64,000 nucleotides of DNA from Magnetospirillum sp. 15-1. GTDB lineage: Bacteria > Pseudomonadota > Alphaproteobacteria > Rhodospirillales > Magnetospirillaceae. This document shows positions 47,934 to 56,973 of this stretch, in pieces. The translations under genes and the position numbers were made by a program. The notes under the pieces were generated by a model. The model did no database searches. It saw only the letters and a list, made by a program, of their open reading frames with translations, and was not told where the DNA came from. The DNA lies in contig NZ_FXXN01000025.1 in NCBI RefSeq assembly GCF_900184795.1, positions 46,464-110,463 of the forward strand, in the 5' to 3' direction. Position 1 is the stretch's first letter. Every line of letters starts with the position of its first letter.

Positions 47934-48308
47934 TCAGGCCTTCAGCGCGGTGACCTCGATCTCCACCTTCATCTGGGGATCGACCAGACCGCAGACGATG
48001 GTGGTGTTGGCCGGGCGGACGCCCTTGAAGGCCTTGCCCAGCACCGGGGCGATCTTCTCGAAGAACGCGGCTTCGGTGATGTAGGCCTTGACGCGGACCA
48101 CGTCCTTCAGGGACGAGCCGGCCTGCTCCAGCGCGGCGGCGATGGTGGCCATGCACTGCTCGGCCTGGGCGACCACGTCCTCGGCGATCTTGCCGTCCTT
48201 GAAGCCCGAGGTGCCGGAGACGAACACCCAGGGGTCCTGGCGCACGGCGCGGGAATAGCCGGCCACTTCCTCGAACGAGGAACCGGAAGAGATCAGCTGA
48301 CGGGTCAT
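47934..48308 (-). CDS. RidA/YjgF-family protein
   Basis: A 124-residue trimeric enamine/imine deaminase-type protein. VFVSGTSGF, the ALEQAGSSLKDVVRVKAYI segment and VCGLVDPQMKVEIEVTALKA with its near-C-terminal acid are typical. The Arg that binds the substrate carboxylate appears in the KGVRPANTTIV segment, as in active RidA. The family detoxifies reactive enamines from PLP enzymes. Confidence 0.92.
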   Translation of the reverse strand: MTRQLISSGSSFEEVAGYSRAVRQDPWVFVSGTSGFKDGKIAEDVVAQAEQCMATIAAALEQAGSSLKDVVRVKAYITEAAFFEKIAPVLGKAFKGVRPANTTIVCGLVDPQMKVEIEVTALKA

Positions 48309-48362
48309 GGTACGGGTCCTTGGGCAGAAATTTCGGAAGGAAGCTTCATAGCGTATTTAAGG

Positions 48363-48707
48363 TCAGCCCGCCAAGATGCGCTCGAGGAACGGCACGCGCC
48401 CCTCCCGGTCCTCCACCTCCAGCACCCACAGGTCGGAATCGATGTCGCGCTGGCGGCGGATATAGGCATCGGCAACCCCCTCGGCCACCGGGTCGGGACC
48501 GGTGGCGCGCAGCCAGGCCGCCTCGCCCGCCCCGTCCCTGACCTGGGTGAACACCTCGCAGCCGGCGGCGCCTCGGTTGAGCTTGATCAGCACCGCGCCG
48601 GCATCCTCGTCGCCCTTGGCTACCACGAAGGCCGGGATGGCCAGCACGCTGCAGCGGCGGATGGCGGCGTGAATCCACAGCTTCGCCTTCAGGCGCGGTT
48701 CGCTCAC
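48363..48707 (-). CDS. DUF1491 family protein
   Basis: A 114-residue small soluble protein beginning with LKAKLWIHAAIRRC and containing GAVLIKLNR and WVLEVEDREGR, the pattern of DUF1491, a family of alphaproteobacteria with no known function. The GTG start overlaps the stop of the channel gene by four bases (GTGA), so it is co-translated with that gene. Confidence 0.85.
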   Translation of the reverse strand: MSEPRLKAKLWIHAAIRRCSVLAIPAFVVAKGDEDAGAVLIKLNRGAAGCEVFTQVRDGAGEAAWLRATGPDPVAEGVADAYIRRQRDIDSDLWVLEVEDREGRVPFLERILAG

Positions 48708-49879
48708 GCGGGTTCCTTTTCCTTATTGGCCTTGTCGCCGGCATTCTCGGCCTGGGCCATGCGGGCGCGGGCGGTCTCCCAGATCACTTCCAGCAGGGCA
48801 TGGTCGTGGGCGACGAACTTGTGGAAGTCGCGGGCGTCGAGGATCAGCAACTGGCAGCGGCTGATCGCCTTGACCGTGGCGGTGCGGGGGCAGCGCTCGA
48901 TCAGGGCGATCTCGCCGAAGAAATCGCCGTTCTTGAGGATGAAGGTCCCGGCCTTGCCCTTGACCTCCACCTGGCCGTTGACGATGAAATACATGCACTC
49001 GCCGGTATCGCCCTCGCGCATCAGCACTTCGCCCTTGATGGCGCGGGCCAGTTTGAGGAGGCCGGCGATCTCGGCGATCTGGCTGGCCTGAAGGCGCTGG
49101 AAGAACGGCACCTTGGCGACCAGATGCCAGGTGGAGACGAAGTTCTGGCGCTTCATCTCCTCGGCGAACCCGGAGGCCAGGATCGAGGCCGGCAGCGCGA
49201 ACATGCACAGGCCCAGCACCGCCACCACGCTGCCGAACAGCTTGCCCAGCGGCGTGATGGGCACCACGTCGCCGAACCCCACCGTGGAAAGGGTGACGAT
49301 GGCCCACCACATGGCGGCCGGCACGCTGGCCAGGGCCGGATTGGCGGCGCGCTCGGTGAAATAGATCAGGGTCGAGGCCGAGATGGCCAGGATCAGCATG
49401 ATGAACAGCGACGCCAGCAGCGGCCGCAACTCGTGCAGCACCACCACGCCGAGGGTTTCCAGGGCGGGGGAGTAGCGCGCCAGCTTGAGGAAGCGCAGGA
49501 TGCCGAACACCGTCTCGCCGTCGTGGGGCATCAGGGCCGTGGCCTCGCCCACCAGGAACGGCACCACCGCCAGGAAGTCGAAGATACCGTAGGGCGACAG
49601 CGCATAACGCGCCATGGCCGCCAGCCCGGCCTCGTCCTCGGCCCGCTGACCCCAGGCAATCACCAGCCGCAGGATATAATCGAGGGACAGAATGACCAGG
49701 AACAGCCCGCCGGTCGCCGAGACGGCGCTTTCAAAACCGATCCAGGCACCCGGCACGGTATCGATGATGGCGATGGCGGTGGACAGCACGATGCATACCA
49801 CCAGAACCGCCCGGTAGACCACGGCGCGCCTGGGTGGGAACGGTACCTCGCCCACCAATCCATAAAGCCACTCGGTCAT
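48704..49879 (-). CDS. Cyclic-nucleotide-regulated potassium channel
   Basis: A 391-residue six-helix ion channel of the MlotiK1 type. The membrane part (about residues 20-250) carries a sparse voltage-sensor-like S4 (ILRFLKLARYSPAL) and a pore with TVGFGD (about 196-201), a functional variant of TVGYGD. The C-terminal cNMP-binding domain (about 265-375) includes GEIALIERCPRTATVKA; the Arg before TATV is the phosphate-contact position. A charged Lys/Glu tail follows. It probably conducts K+ under cAMP or cGMP control. It overlaps the DUF1491 gene. Confidence 0.9.
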   Translation of the reverse strand: MTEWLYGLVGEVPFPPRRAVVYRAVLVVCIVLSTAIAIIDTVPGAWIGFESAVSATGGLFLVILSLDYILRLVIAWGQRAEDEAGLAAMARYALSPYGIFDFLAVVPFLVGEATALMPHDGETVFGILRFLKLARYSPALETLGVVVLHELRPLLASLFIMLILAISASTLIYFTERAANPALASVPAAMWWAIVTLSTVGFGDVVPITPLGKLFGSVVAVLGLCMFALPASILASGFAEEMKRQNFVSTWHLVAKVPFFQRLQASQIAEIAGLLKLARAIKGEVLMREGDTGECMYFIVNGQVEVKGKAGTFILKNGDFFGEIALIERCPRTATVKAISRCQLLILDARDFHKFVAHDHALLEVIWETARARMAQAENAGDKANKEKEPA

Positions 49880-49963
49880 GGCCCCTCCCCTCGCTCCGCC
49901 GCTACTATAGCGACGCCGGGCCGGAGGCGCATCGTCGGAATTGAGATGATTATCGAGATGCCC

Positions 49964-50956
49964 TCAGGGCTCGGGCAGCGCGAATTCGGCGACGACCGGA
50001 GCGTGATAACTTTCCGGCGTGGCGTGAATGGTGGCGGGCGAAACCAGTTCGTCGCCCAGGGTCTCGTTATGAATCTCGGCGCCCAGGTACCAGCCCAGCA
50101 GCGGCCGCGACACCAGGATGTGGTCCAGCATCACCGGCCGTCCATGGTGGATCACCGAATAGCGCCGGTTCTCCGGCAGGCTGCGCTCCAGCGGCACCAG
50201 CATGCGCATGGCCAGATGGCCGTTGCAGGTATCCTCCTCGTCGCCCCGGATGATGCGCAGGCCGGTTTCGCGTTCGGCGGCGTTGAAGTCGCCGCACACC
50301 ACCACCAGGGCGTCGGGCTCGGCATCGAAGATCTCCTCCACCAGCAGACGAACCTCCAGGGCCTGCCCCGCCTGCTTGACTCCGGCCAGGAAGAAGCCCT
50401 CGGCCCAGCCGCCCACCGACAGCCAGCGGCCGAAGCGTTCCTTCTGGCCCTCCAGCCAGACGGCGCGCGGCGCCCGCAGGTGAACATTGATCACATGCAG
50501 CACCCGCCCACCCGGCAGGCCCAGCGCCGCGTGCAGGATGGGGCGGTCCCATTCCACCTTCTGGGCCTCGGCCGGAGCGGGCTCCGAGCGCACCGGCCGA
50601 TAGGCGCAAGGCGGCACCAGATCGTGCCAGAGCTGACGGTGCGAACGGATCGGCAGGCGCGAGACGATGACCAGATTGTGCTTGTCCGAGGGATGCACGC
50701 CGCCGCGATTGAGGCTCGCCGCCCGGTGCCAGTGCTCGTACTCGGTGCCGGCCAGCAGGCGGTCGAGGGCGGAGAACAGGCGCGGCCCGCTCTTGGTGGC
50801 CGGATGGGTGTTGACCTCCTGCAGGCACAGCACGTCGGCGCGCAGCCGCAGGAATTGCGGCCGCATCACCGCGATCCGGTCCTCGAAATCGATTCCACCC
50901 GCCGGGTGGTCGTCCAGGTTTTCCAGATTGAAGGTGGCGAGTCTCAGTCGGGTCAC
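49964..50956 (-). CDS. Endonuclease/exonuclease/phosphatase family protein
   Basis: A 330-residue EEP-fold hydrolase. The N-terminal ATFNLENL, LCLQEV with the metal-binding Glu (about residue 47), GDFNA (about 230) and DHILVS (about 290) define the active site. The last motif, usually SDHxPV, reads SYHAPV, so the Asp is replaced while the catalytic His stays. There is no signal peptide, so it acts in the cytoplasm, on DNA, RNA or a phosphoester not yet known. The GTG start has GGAGG five bases upstream. Confidence 0.85.
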   Translation of the reverse strand: MTRLRLATFNLENLDDHPAGGIDFEDRIAVMRPQFLRLRADVLCLQEVNTHPATKSGPRLFSALDRLLAGTEYEHWHRAASLNRGGVHPSDKHNLVIVSRLPIRSHRQLWHDLVPPCAYRPVRSEPAPAEAQKVEWDRPILHAALGLPGGRVLHVINVHLRAPRAVWLEGQKERFGRWLSVGGWAEGFFLAGVKQAGQALEVRLLVEEIFDAEPDALVVVCGDFNAAERETGLRIIRGDEEDTCNGHLAMRMLVPLERSLPENRRYSVIHHGRPVMLDHILVSRPLLGWYLGAEIHNETLGDELVSPATIHATPESYHAPVVAEFALPEP

Positions 50957-51090
50957 ATCATCCTCCGCTCCCGGAGTCTACATCAAGCCCGATCGCCCGG
51001 CGAGAGGCGCACTGGACATCGGGAATGCTTGTGCCGCCTCGGATGTACGGTATAGTAACTATAGGCGGGAACGCAGGGGCAGGGGGCCCG

Positions 51091-51528
51091 ATGACATCGA
51101 TCGCGTGGAGCGAAGCATTCAGCGTGGGCAATCCGTTGCTGGATTCCGACCACCGCATCCTGATCGACCTGCTGATCCAGCTATATGACGCCATCGATAC
51201 CGGCCAGAGCCGGGACGTGGTCGGCAGCGTCCTGTCCGCCCTTTCCGAATATGCAGAGCATCATTTTCGCCGCGAGGAAGGTATGATGGCCGCCTGCGGC
51301 TATCCCGACCTCGAGGCCCATAAGGCGGAGCACCGCCAGATGGAAACCCGTGTCCGCGACGTCTGCGGCCGCTACCGGGCGGGAGAGCGCGGCGCTTTGG
51401 ACGAGCAAGTTGTGGAATTGCTCAAGAAGTGGTTGACCCAGCATATCCAGGTTACGGATAAATCATACAGGCCGTGGGTGGAGCGGGTGGTTGATGGCGG
51501 AGCAAGACCGCCATCGGTGACAGTATAA
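51091..51528 (+). CDS. Bacteriohemerythrin
   Basis: A 145-residue oxygen-binding di-iron protein. The metal ligands are H21, H58, E62, H77, H81, H118 and D123 in the pattern H...H-x3-E...H-x3-H...H-x4-D, all conserved. The ATG at 51091 starts the family sequence TSIAWSEAFSVGN and has AGGGGG upstream. Bacteriohemerythrins store or sense O2 in motile, often microaerophilic bacteria. It ends 17 bases before cheZ and is probably co-transcribed with it. Confidence 0.92.
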   Translation: MTSIAWSEAFSVGNPLLDSDHRILIDLLIQLYDAIDTGQSRDVVGSVLSALSEYAEHHFRREEGMMAACGYPDLEAHKAEHRQMETRVRDVCGRYRAGERGALDEQVVELLKKWLTQHIQVTDKSYRPWVERVVDGGARPPSVTV

Positions 51529-51545
51529 GGGAACGGCAGGCAGTC

Positions 51546-52280
51546 ATGACGACCGAGCGCAAGTTGTTTACGGCCGAGATCAAGCGGCTTCAGGCGCGCG
51601 GCGAGGCCACGCCCAACGCCTCCAATTCCGAGGTCCTCAAGGCCATCACCGAACTGCGTGCCGACCTCAAGGGTCTGGAGTTCCTGATCCGCGGCGACGC
51701 TCCGCCGGTGGCGGCGGTGGCGACCCCGGCCGACGACGTGCTGCCGCAAAAGGCCGCCGAGGTCTCCATGCTGAAGACCGAGCTGCGCGCCCTGGCGGTC
51801 TGCATTGAGCACACCAAGGCGGAAATCGCCGCGCTGCGCCCCAAGGACGCCGACGACGACCGCCTGATGGCCGTCACCTTCGAGCTGGACGCCATCGTGT
51901 CGTCCACCGAGCGGGCCACCGAGCAGATCCTGGAAGCCGCCGAGAAGATCGAGAGCATCGGTAAGGAAATCCACGCCCATGCCGCCGATTCCTATGTCGG
52001 CCGTCTGGTCGAGGACATCAACGACACCGTCAGCAGCATCTTCGAGGCCTGTAATTTCCAGGATATCACCGGCCAGCGCATCACCAAGGTGGTCAAGACC
52101 CTCAAATACGTCGAGGCCCGCATCAACGCCATGATCGAGATCTGGGGGCCGGAGAACATCTCCGACGTATCGCCCAAGATCTTCGAGGAGCACAAGGACG
52201 ACGATTCCAAGCTGCTCAACGGCCCAGCCCTGGAAAACCAGGGAATCTCCCAGGACGAGATCGACAAGCTGTTCGGGTAA
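51546..52280 (+). CDS. cheZ: Chemotaxis phosphatase CheZ
   Basis: A 244-residue long-helix-hairpin protein that dephosphorylates CheY-P. The catalytic region ACNFQDITGQRITKVV (with the essential Gln, about residue 170-177) is intact, and the C-terminal ISQDEIDKLFG tail is the CheY-binding helix. Immediately downstream of a hemerythrin gene and upstream of a Rho-independent terminator; no cheY, cheA or cheW is nearby. Confidence 0.92.
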   Translation: MTTERKLFTAEIKRLQARGEATPNASNSEVLKAITELRADLKGLEFLIRGDAPPVAAVATPADDVLPQKAAEVSMLKTELRALAVCIEHTKAEIAALRPKDADDDRLMAVTFELDAIVSSTERATEQILEAAEKIESIGKEIHAHAADSYVGRLVEDINDTVSSIFEACNFQDITGQRITKVVKTLKYVEARINAMIEIWGPENISDVSPKIFEEHKDDDSKLLNGPALENQGISQDEIDKLFG

Positions 52281-52320
52281 ATACGGTTTCCACCCGACCA
52301 GACCTAAGTATAGAACCAAT

Positions 52321-52353
52321 AAAGGCCTCCACCATCCGGAGGCCTTTTCTTTT
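52321..52353 (+). terminator. Intrinsic terminator after cheZ
   Basis: AAAGGCCTCC and GGAGGCCTTT form a 10-bp stem with a 7-base loop, followed by a T-rich tail (TTTTCTTTT). It lies 41 bases after the cheZ stop. Confidence 0.9.
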
Positions 52354-52412
52354 GAACCACGTTCACACTTCGTGGCACTTGACCTGCACTCTCCAGGCCC
52401 TAAAGTGGGGCC

Positions 52413-52818
<406 letters not shown>

Positions 52819-53160
52819 TTTTCCCATGAATTCCCAAACCCGTCCCAAGGTCCCATCCGGGCCTTTGAGCCATCTGTTCACGATGCGATCCCGCCGGGGT
52901 TTTTCCACCCTTTCGGCGGCGAAATGTGAAAAATTGGTAAATATCAAGGCGCTGCAGGGCGTTCCTCGACTACTTTAGTAAAAACTTCCCAGCATTGTTC
53001 CTAATTGGGTTTCTCCCATGCGATTACTATCCGATTCCATTGACTCCCATGTTTTCCCATGTTATCCCATTAGACACCATCCCATCGGGACACACAGGCG
53101 TAGTGTGTCGCGGGGATGGGCAAGGGGTTTTCGGGCACAGCAAGCGGAAGGCGGACGAGG
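52819..53160. other. 342-bp non-coding leader before mraZ
   Basis: The stretch between rnpB and mraZ has no plausible gene. It starts with a T-rich rnpB end, passes an AT-rich block (about 52920-52995) that may hold the promoter, and contains five TCCCA motifs at 53014, 53045, 53055, 53065 and 53080 that look like MraZ operators. Confidence 0.6.
53045..53084 (-). promoter_or_regulatory. MraZ box: spaced TGGGA direct repeats
   Basis: On the plus strand TCCCA occurs at 53045, 53055 and 53065 (exactly 10-bp period) and again at 53080; on the minus strand these read TGGGA-N5-TGGGA-N5-TGGGA. MraZ is known to bind TGGG-type direct repeats separated by five bases upstream of its own operon. A more distant TCCCA lies at 53014. 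The repeats are on the strand opposite to mraZ. Confidence 0.65.
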
Positions 53161-53628
53161 GTGGCACTCTTCCTCTCCACATTCGTCAATCGGGTCGACA
53201 AGAAGGGGCGGGCTTCGGTGCCGGCGACCTTCCGTGCGGCCCTGGCTGCCCAAAGCTTCGCCGGAATCGTCTGCTACCGCTCGTTCACCAATGCCTGTGT
53301 CGAGGGCTGCGGCATGGATTTCATGGAGCGCCTGTCCGACGGCGCCCAGAACTTCGATGCCTTTTCCGCCGAGCAGGAAGACCTGTCGGCCCTGATCTTC
53401 GCCGATGCCCGCCAATTGCCCTGGGATCCCGAGGGCCGCATCGTCCTGCCCGAGGACATCATGGCCCATGCCGGCATCACCGAGTCCGTCGCCTTCGTCG
53501 GCAAGGGCCAGACCTTCCAGATCTGGCAGCCCGAGGCCTACAAGGCGGTGGAGACCGAAATCCGCGCCCGCGCCCTGCAGTCCCGCCCCACCCTGCCGCT
53601 GCGCCCCTCCCCCAAGGTGTCCTCGTGA
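53161..53628 (+). CDS. mraZ: Transcriptional regulator MraZ
   Basis: A 155-residue AbrB-fold regulator of the dcw cluster, usually 140-155 residues. It has the paired domains starting [23 protein letters not shown] and [18 protein letters not shown] with the conserved DxxGR sites. The GTG at 53161 is chosen because the conserved region starts there; a longer start at 53116 is less likely. Its stop overlaps the rsmH GTG by four bases, and putative operator repeats lie 77-116 bases upstream. Confidence 0.95.
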   Translation: MALFLSTFVNRVDKKGRASVPATFRAALAAQSFAGIVCYRSFTNACVEGCGMDFMERLSDGAQNFDAFSAEQEDLSALIFADARQLPWDPEGRIVLPEDIMAHAGITESVAFVGKGQTFQIWQPEAYKAVETEIRARALQSRPTLPLRPSPKVSS

Positions 53629-54581
53629 GTCCCGCCCCCCATATCCCGGTCCTGCTGGCCGAGGTGATCGAGGCGCTGGCGCCCCGCGACGGCGGCGTTT
53701 ACGTGGACGGCACCTTCGGAGCCGGCGGCTACTCGCGCGCCATCCTGTCCACCTCCGCCTGCCGGGTGTGGGCCATCGACCGCGACCCCACCGCCGTGGC
53801 CCGCGGCCGCGCCCTGGAGCAAAGCCAGGACGGCCGTTTCGCCATGATCGAGGGTCGATTTGGCGATATGGATTCGTTGCTGCGTCAGCAAAATGTCAAC
53901 CAGGTTGACGGCATCGCTCTCGACATCGGCGTGTCGTCCATGCAGATCGATCAGCCGGAGCGCGGCTTCTCGTTCGCCAAGGACGGGCCACTGGACATGC
54001 GCATGGAGGCCCAGGGCCCCAGCGCCGCCGACATGGTCAACGACACGCCCGAGGGCGAGCTGGCCAACATCATCTACCGCTACGGCGAGGAGCGGCTGTC
54101 GCGCCGCGTCGCCAAGGCCATCGTCGAGGCCCGCCGCGCCAAGCGCTTCGAGCGCACCGGCGAACTGGCCGAGGTGATCCGCCGGGTGGTGCCGCGCTCG
54201 GGCGACGGCATCGACCCCGCCACGCGGACCTTCCAGGCGCTGCGCATCGCGGTCAACGACGAGCTGGGCGAGCTGGAGCGCGGTCTGGAAGCCGCCGAGC
54301 GCCTGCTGGCTCCCGGCGGGCGTCTGGCCGTGGTGACCTTCCATTCCCTGGAGGACCGGGTGGTCAAGGGCTTCCTGAAGGCCCGCGCCGGCGAGGCGTC
54401 GCGCCCGTCGCGCCACGTGCCCCAGGCCCAGGGCACCGGTCCCGCCGCCAGCTTCACCCTGCTGTCGCGCAAGGCCATCGCTCCCGGCCAGGACGAGGCG
54501 CGCGCCAATCCCCGCGCCCGCTCGGCCAAGCTGCGCGCCGCCATCCGCACCGAGGCTCCCGCCTGGGAGACCGGCTCATGA
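53625..54581 (+). CDS. rsmH: 16S rRNA (cytosine-1402-N4)-methyltransferase RsmH
   Basis: A 318-residue SAM-dependent methyltransferase (formerly MraW). [27 protein letters not shown] (SAM site), [25 protein letters not shown] and [12 protein letters not shown] motifs are all present. The GTG start at 53625 forms GTGA with the mraZ stop. The ATG of ftsL overlaps its stop by four bases. Confidence 0.97.
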   Translation: MSPAPHIPVLLAEVIEALAPRDGGVYVDGTFGAGGYSRAILSTSACRVWAIDRDPTAVARGRALEQSQDGRFAMIEGRFGDMDSLLRQQNVNQVDGIALDIGVSSMQIDQPERGFSFAKDGPLDMRMEAQGPSAADMVNDTPEGELANIIYRYGEERLSRRVAKAIVEARRAKRFERTGELAEVIRRVVPRSGDGIDPATRTFQALRIAVNDELGELERGLEAAERLLAPGGRLAVVTFHSLEDRVVKGFLKARAGEASRPSRHVPQAQGTGPAASFTLLSRKAIAPGQDEARANPRARSAKLRAAIRTEAPAWETGS

Positions 54582-55210
54582 GACGCGGACTGACCGGCAC
54601 CATCCTGTGGACCCTGCTGGCGGTCAGCGTCGGCGTGGTGCTGTTCGTGGTCAAGTACGAGGTCAAGGATCTGGAGGCGCGGCTCGCCGGCCTGAACGCC
54701 GAGATTCACCGCAACCAGGAGACCATCCACGTCCTGCGCGCCGAGTGGAGCTATCTCAACGATCCGGTCCGCCTGCGCACCCTGGCCGAGAAGCATCTGG
54801 GCATGAAGCCGGTGACGCCCACCCAGGTGGCGACGCTCGACACCCTGCCCAAGGACGGAATTCCGGCCACCGGCGTGGTCTACGCCGCCGTATCGCCGTC
54901 CCGGATGTCCCTGCCGGTCCAGGCGCCGGCCACCCAGGCGCCCAAGTCCGCGCCGCACGCCACCCCGGTCAAGCTGGCCGAGGGCCCGGCCAAACCCCGG
55001 CCGGTGGACAGCGCCAAACCGCAGCAGCCCGGCAAGCCGCAACCCAACAAGCCCGGCACCGCGACCCTGGCCCAAGGTCCCACGGTCAAACCCCTGGAAG
55101 CCCCCTCGGCGAAGGCCGCCACCCCGGCTCCGGCCCCTGCGAAGGGCGGCCGGAGCATCGTGATTCCGTCCCCGGCCCTGGCTCAGACCGAGCCGGGAGG
55201 CGTCCAGTGA
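54578..55210 (+). CDS. ftsL: Cell division protein FtsL
   Basis: A 210-residue bitopic membrane protein. A short cytoplasmic start, a single TM helix ([17 protein letters not shown], about residues 9-25) and a periplasmic coiled coil ([22 protein letters not shown]) with [19 protein letters not shown] fit FtsL, which links FtsB/FtsQ to FtsW/FtsI. The Pro/Ala/Lys-rich tail (about 110-200) is an extension beyond the roughly 120 residues of E. coli FtsL. It overlaps both neighbours by four bases. Confidence 0.88.
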   Translation: MRRGLTGTILWTLLAVSVGVVLFVVKYEVKDLEARLAGLNAEIHRNQETIHVLRAEWSYLNDPVRLRTLAEKHLGMKPVTPTQVATLDTLPKDGIPATGVVYAAVSPSRMSLPVQAPATQAPKSAPHATPVKLAEGPAKPRPVDSAKPQQPGKPQPNKPGTATLAQGPTVKPLEAPSAKAATPAPAPAKGGRSIVIPSPALAQTEPGGVQ

Positions 55211-56973
55211 GCATCTTCGCGCCTCGCCGCCACACCCCCGGCTTCCATGCCGGCGACGACCTTCAGGCCGGCGCCGCGCTTCGTCTGGACGGCGTGCGCA
55301 TGCAGGCCATCGAGACCGGCCGCTCGCGTCTGGTGGTCACCGCCCTGGTCTTTCTGCTGGCCTTCACCGCCATCGGGGCGCGGATGGTCGATGTCGCCGT
55401 CATCGAGCGCAACCCGCCCAAGCAGCATACCCAGCCCCAGGCCCGCACCGACGACCTGCAGATGGACCGGGCCGACATCTCGGACCGTACCGGGGTGCTG
55501 CTGGCCTCGTCGCTTCCCACCGTGTCGCTGTTCGCCCGGCCCGAGGACCTGAAGCTCGCCAAGGTGGACATCGAGAACGCCGCCATCCGCCTGGTGACCG
55601 TGCTGCCCGAGCTGGACCTGGAGGAGACCATCGAGCGCCTGTCGTCGGGCCGTCAGTTCGTCTACCTCAAGCGCAACCTGACGCCGCGCCAGCAATACGA
55701 CGTCAATTCCCTGGGCATTCCCGGCCTGCTGTTCGAAAAGGGCGAGCGCCGCATCTATCCGCACGGCCCGCTAGCCTCCCACGCCGTCGGCGTCACCGAC
55801 GTGGACAACAAGGGCGTGGCCGGCATCGAGAAGCGCTTCGAGAACGCGCTGCGTGAAAGCCGCGAGCCGCTGGCCCTGTCCATCGACATCCGCGTCCAGA
55901 CCATCGTGCGCAACGAGCTGGCCCGTTCGGTCGAGGAATTCTCGGCGGTGGGCGGTACCGGCATGGTGATGGACGTGCGCACCGGCGAGCTGGTGGCCAT
56001 GGTCAGCCTGCCCGATTTCGACCCCAACGACCCGCCCGCCCCCACCGACGCGTCCATGTTCAACCGCGCCACCAAGGGCGCCTACGAGATGGGCTCCACC
56101 TTCAAGCTGTTCAACACCGCCATGGTGCTGGATCTGGGCAAGGCCAACCTCAATTCCAGCTTCGACGCCACCAAGCCGCTGGTCTTCGCCGGACACACCA
56201 TCCACGACGACCACGCGCTCAATCGCTGGCTGACCATTCCGGAAATCCTCATCCACTCGTCCAATATCGGCTCGGCCCGCATGGCGCTGGACGCCGGCAC
56301 CGAGGCGCAGCGCACCTTCATGGCCCGCATCGGCATGCTGCAATCCCCGCCGCTGGAACTGCCCGAGGTGGGCGGCCCCCTGGTCCCCTCCCCCTGGCGC
56401 GAGATCAACACCGTCACCATTTCCTTCGGGCACGGCCTGTCGGTGACGCCGCTGCAATTGCTGGCCGGCACCGCCGCCCTGGTCAACGGCGGGGAATACC
56501 ACGCGCCGACCCTGCTGGCCCGCGCCCCCGGCGACGCGGTGCCCGCCATCCGGGTGGTCAAGCCCAAGACCTCGGAGGCCATGCGCCAGTTGATGCGCAT
56601 GGTGGTCACCGACGGCACCGGCAAGAAGGCCGACGTTCCCGGCTACGAGGTGGGCGGCAAGACCGGCACCGCCGAGAAGGTCGGCAACGGCGGCTATCGC
56701 AAGAAGGCGGTGCTGTCCTCGTTCATCGCCGCCTTCCCCATGGATGCGCCGCGCTACGCGGTGCTGATGATGATCGACGAGCCCCAGGCCACCAAGCAGA
56801 CCTTCGGCTTCATCACCGCCGGCTGGACCGCGGCGCCCGCCGCCGGCCGGGTGATCGCCCAGATCGCGCCGCTGCTGGGGCTGATGCCCAAGACCTTGCC
56901 GATTCCCCCGTCCAACGGAACCAAGGGAATCGCCCACACCGGAGGAGGCCGTGAAGTTGCGGCGGTTGAGTGA
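55207..56973 (+). CDS. ftsI: Penicillin-binding protein 3 / FtsI, septal transpeptidase
   Basis: A 588-residue septum-specific transpeptidase. One TM helix (RLVVTALVFLLAFTAIGA, about residues 38-55), a pedestal domain and the transpeptidase with GSTFK (catalytic Ser, about residue 298), HSSNIGS (SxN box) and GGKTGTAEK (KTG box, about 485) are all intact. The GTG start at 55207 overlaps the ftsL stop as GTGA. The 3' end overlaps murE by 23 bases. Confidence 0.95.
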   Translation: MSIFAPRRHTPGFHAGDDLQAGAALRLDGVRMQAIETGRSRLVVTALVFLLAFTAIGARMVDVAVIERNPPKQHTQPQARTDDLQMDRADISDRTGVLLASSLPTVSLFARPEDLKLAKVDIENAAIRLVTVLPELDLEETIERLSSGRQFVYLKRNLTPRQQYDVNSLGIPGLLFEKGERRIYPHGPLASHAVGVTDVDNKGVAGIEKRFENALRESREPLALSIDIRVQTIVRNELARSVEEFSAVGGTGMVMDVRTGELVAMVSLPDFDPNDPPAPTDASMFNRATKGAYEMGSTFKLFNTAMVLDLGKANLNSSFDATKPLVFAGHTIHDDHALNRWLTIPEILIHSSNIGSARMALDAGTEAQRTFMARIGMLQSPPLELPEVGGPLVPSPWREINTVTISFGHGLSVTPLQLLAGTAALVNGGEYHAPTLLARAPGDAVPAIRVVKPKTSEAMRQLMRMVVTDGTGKKADVPGYEVGGKTGTAEKVGNGGYRKKAVLSSFIAAFPMDAPRYAVLMMIDEPQATKQTFGFITAGWTAAPAAGRVIAQIAPLLGLMPKTLPIPPSNGTKGIAHTGGGREVAAVE

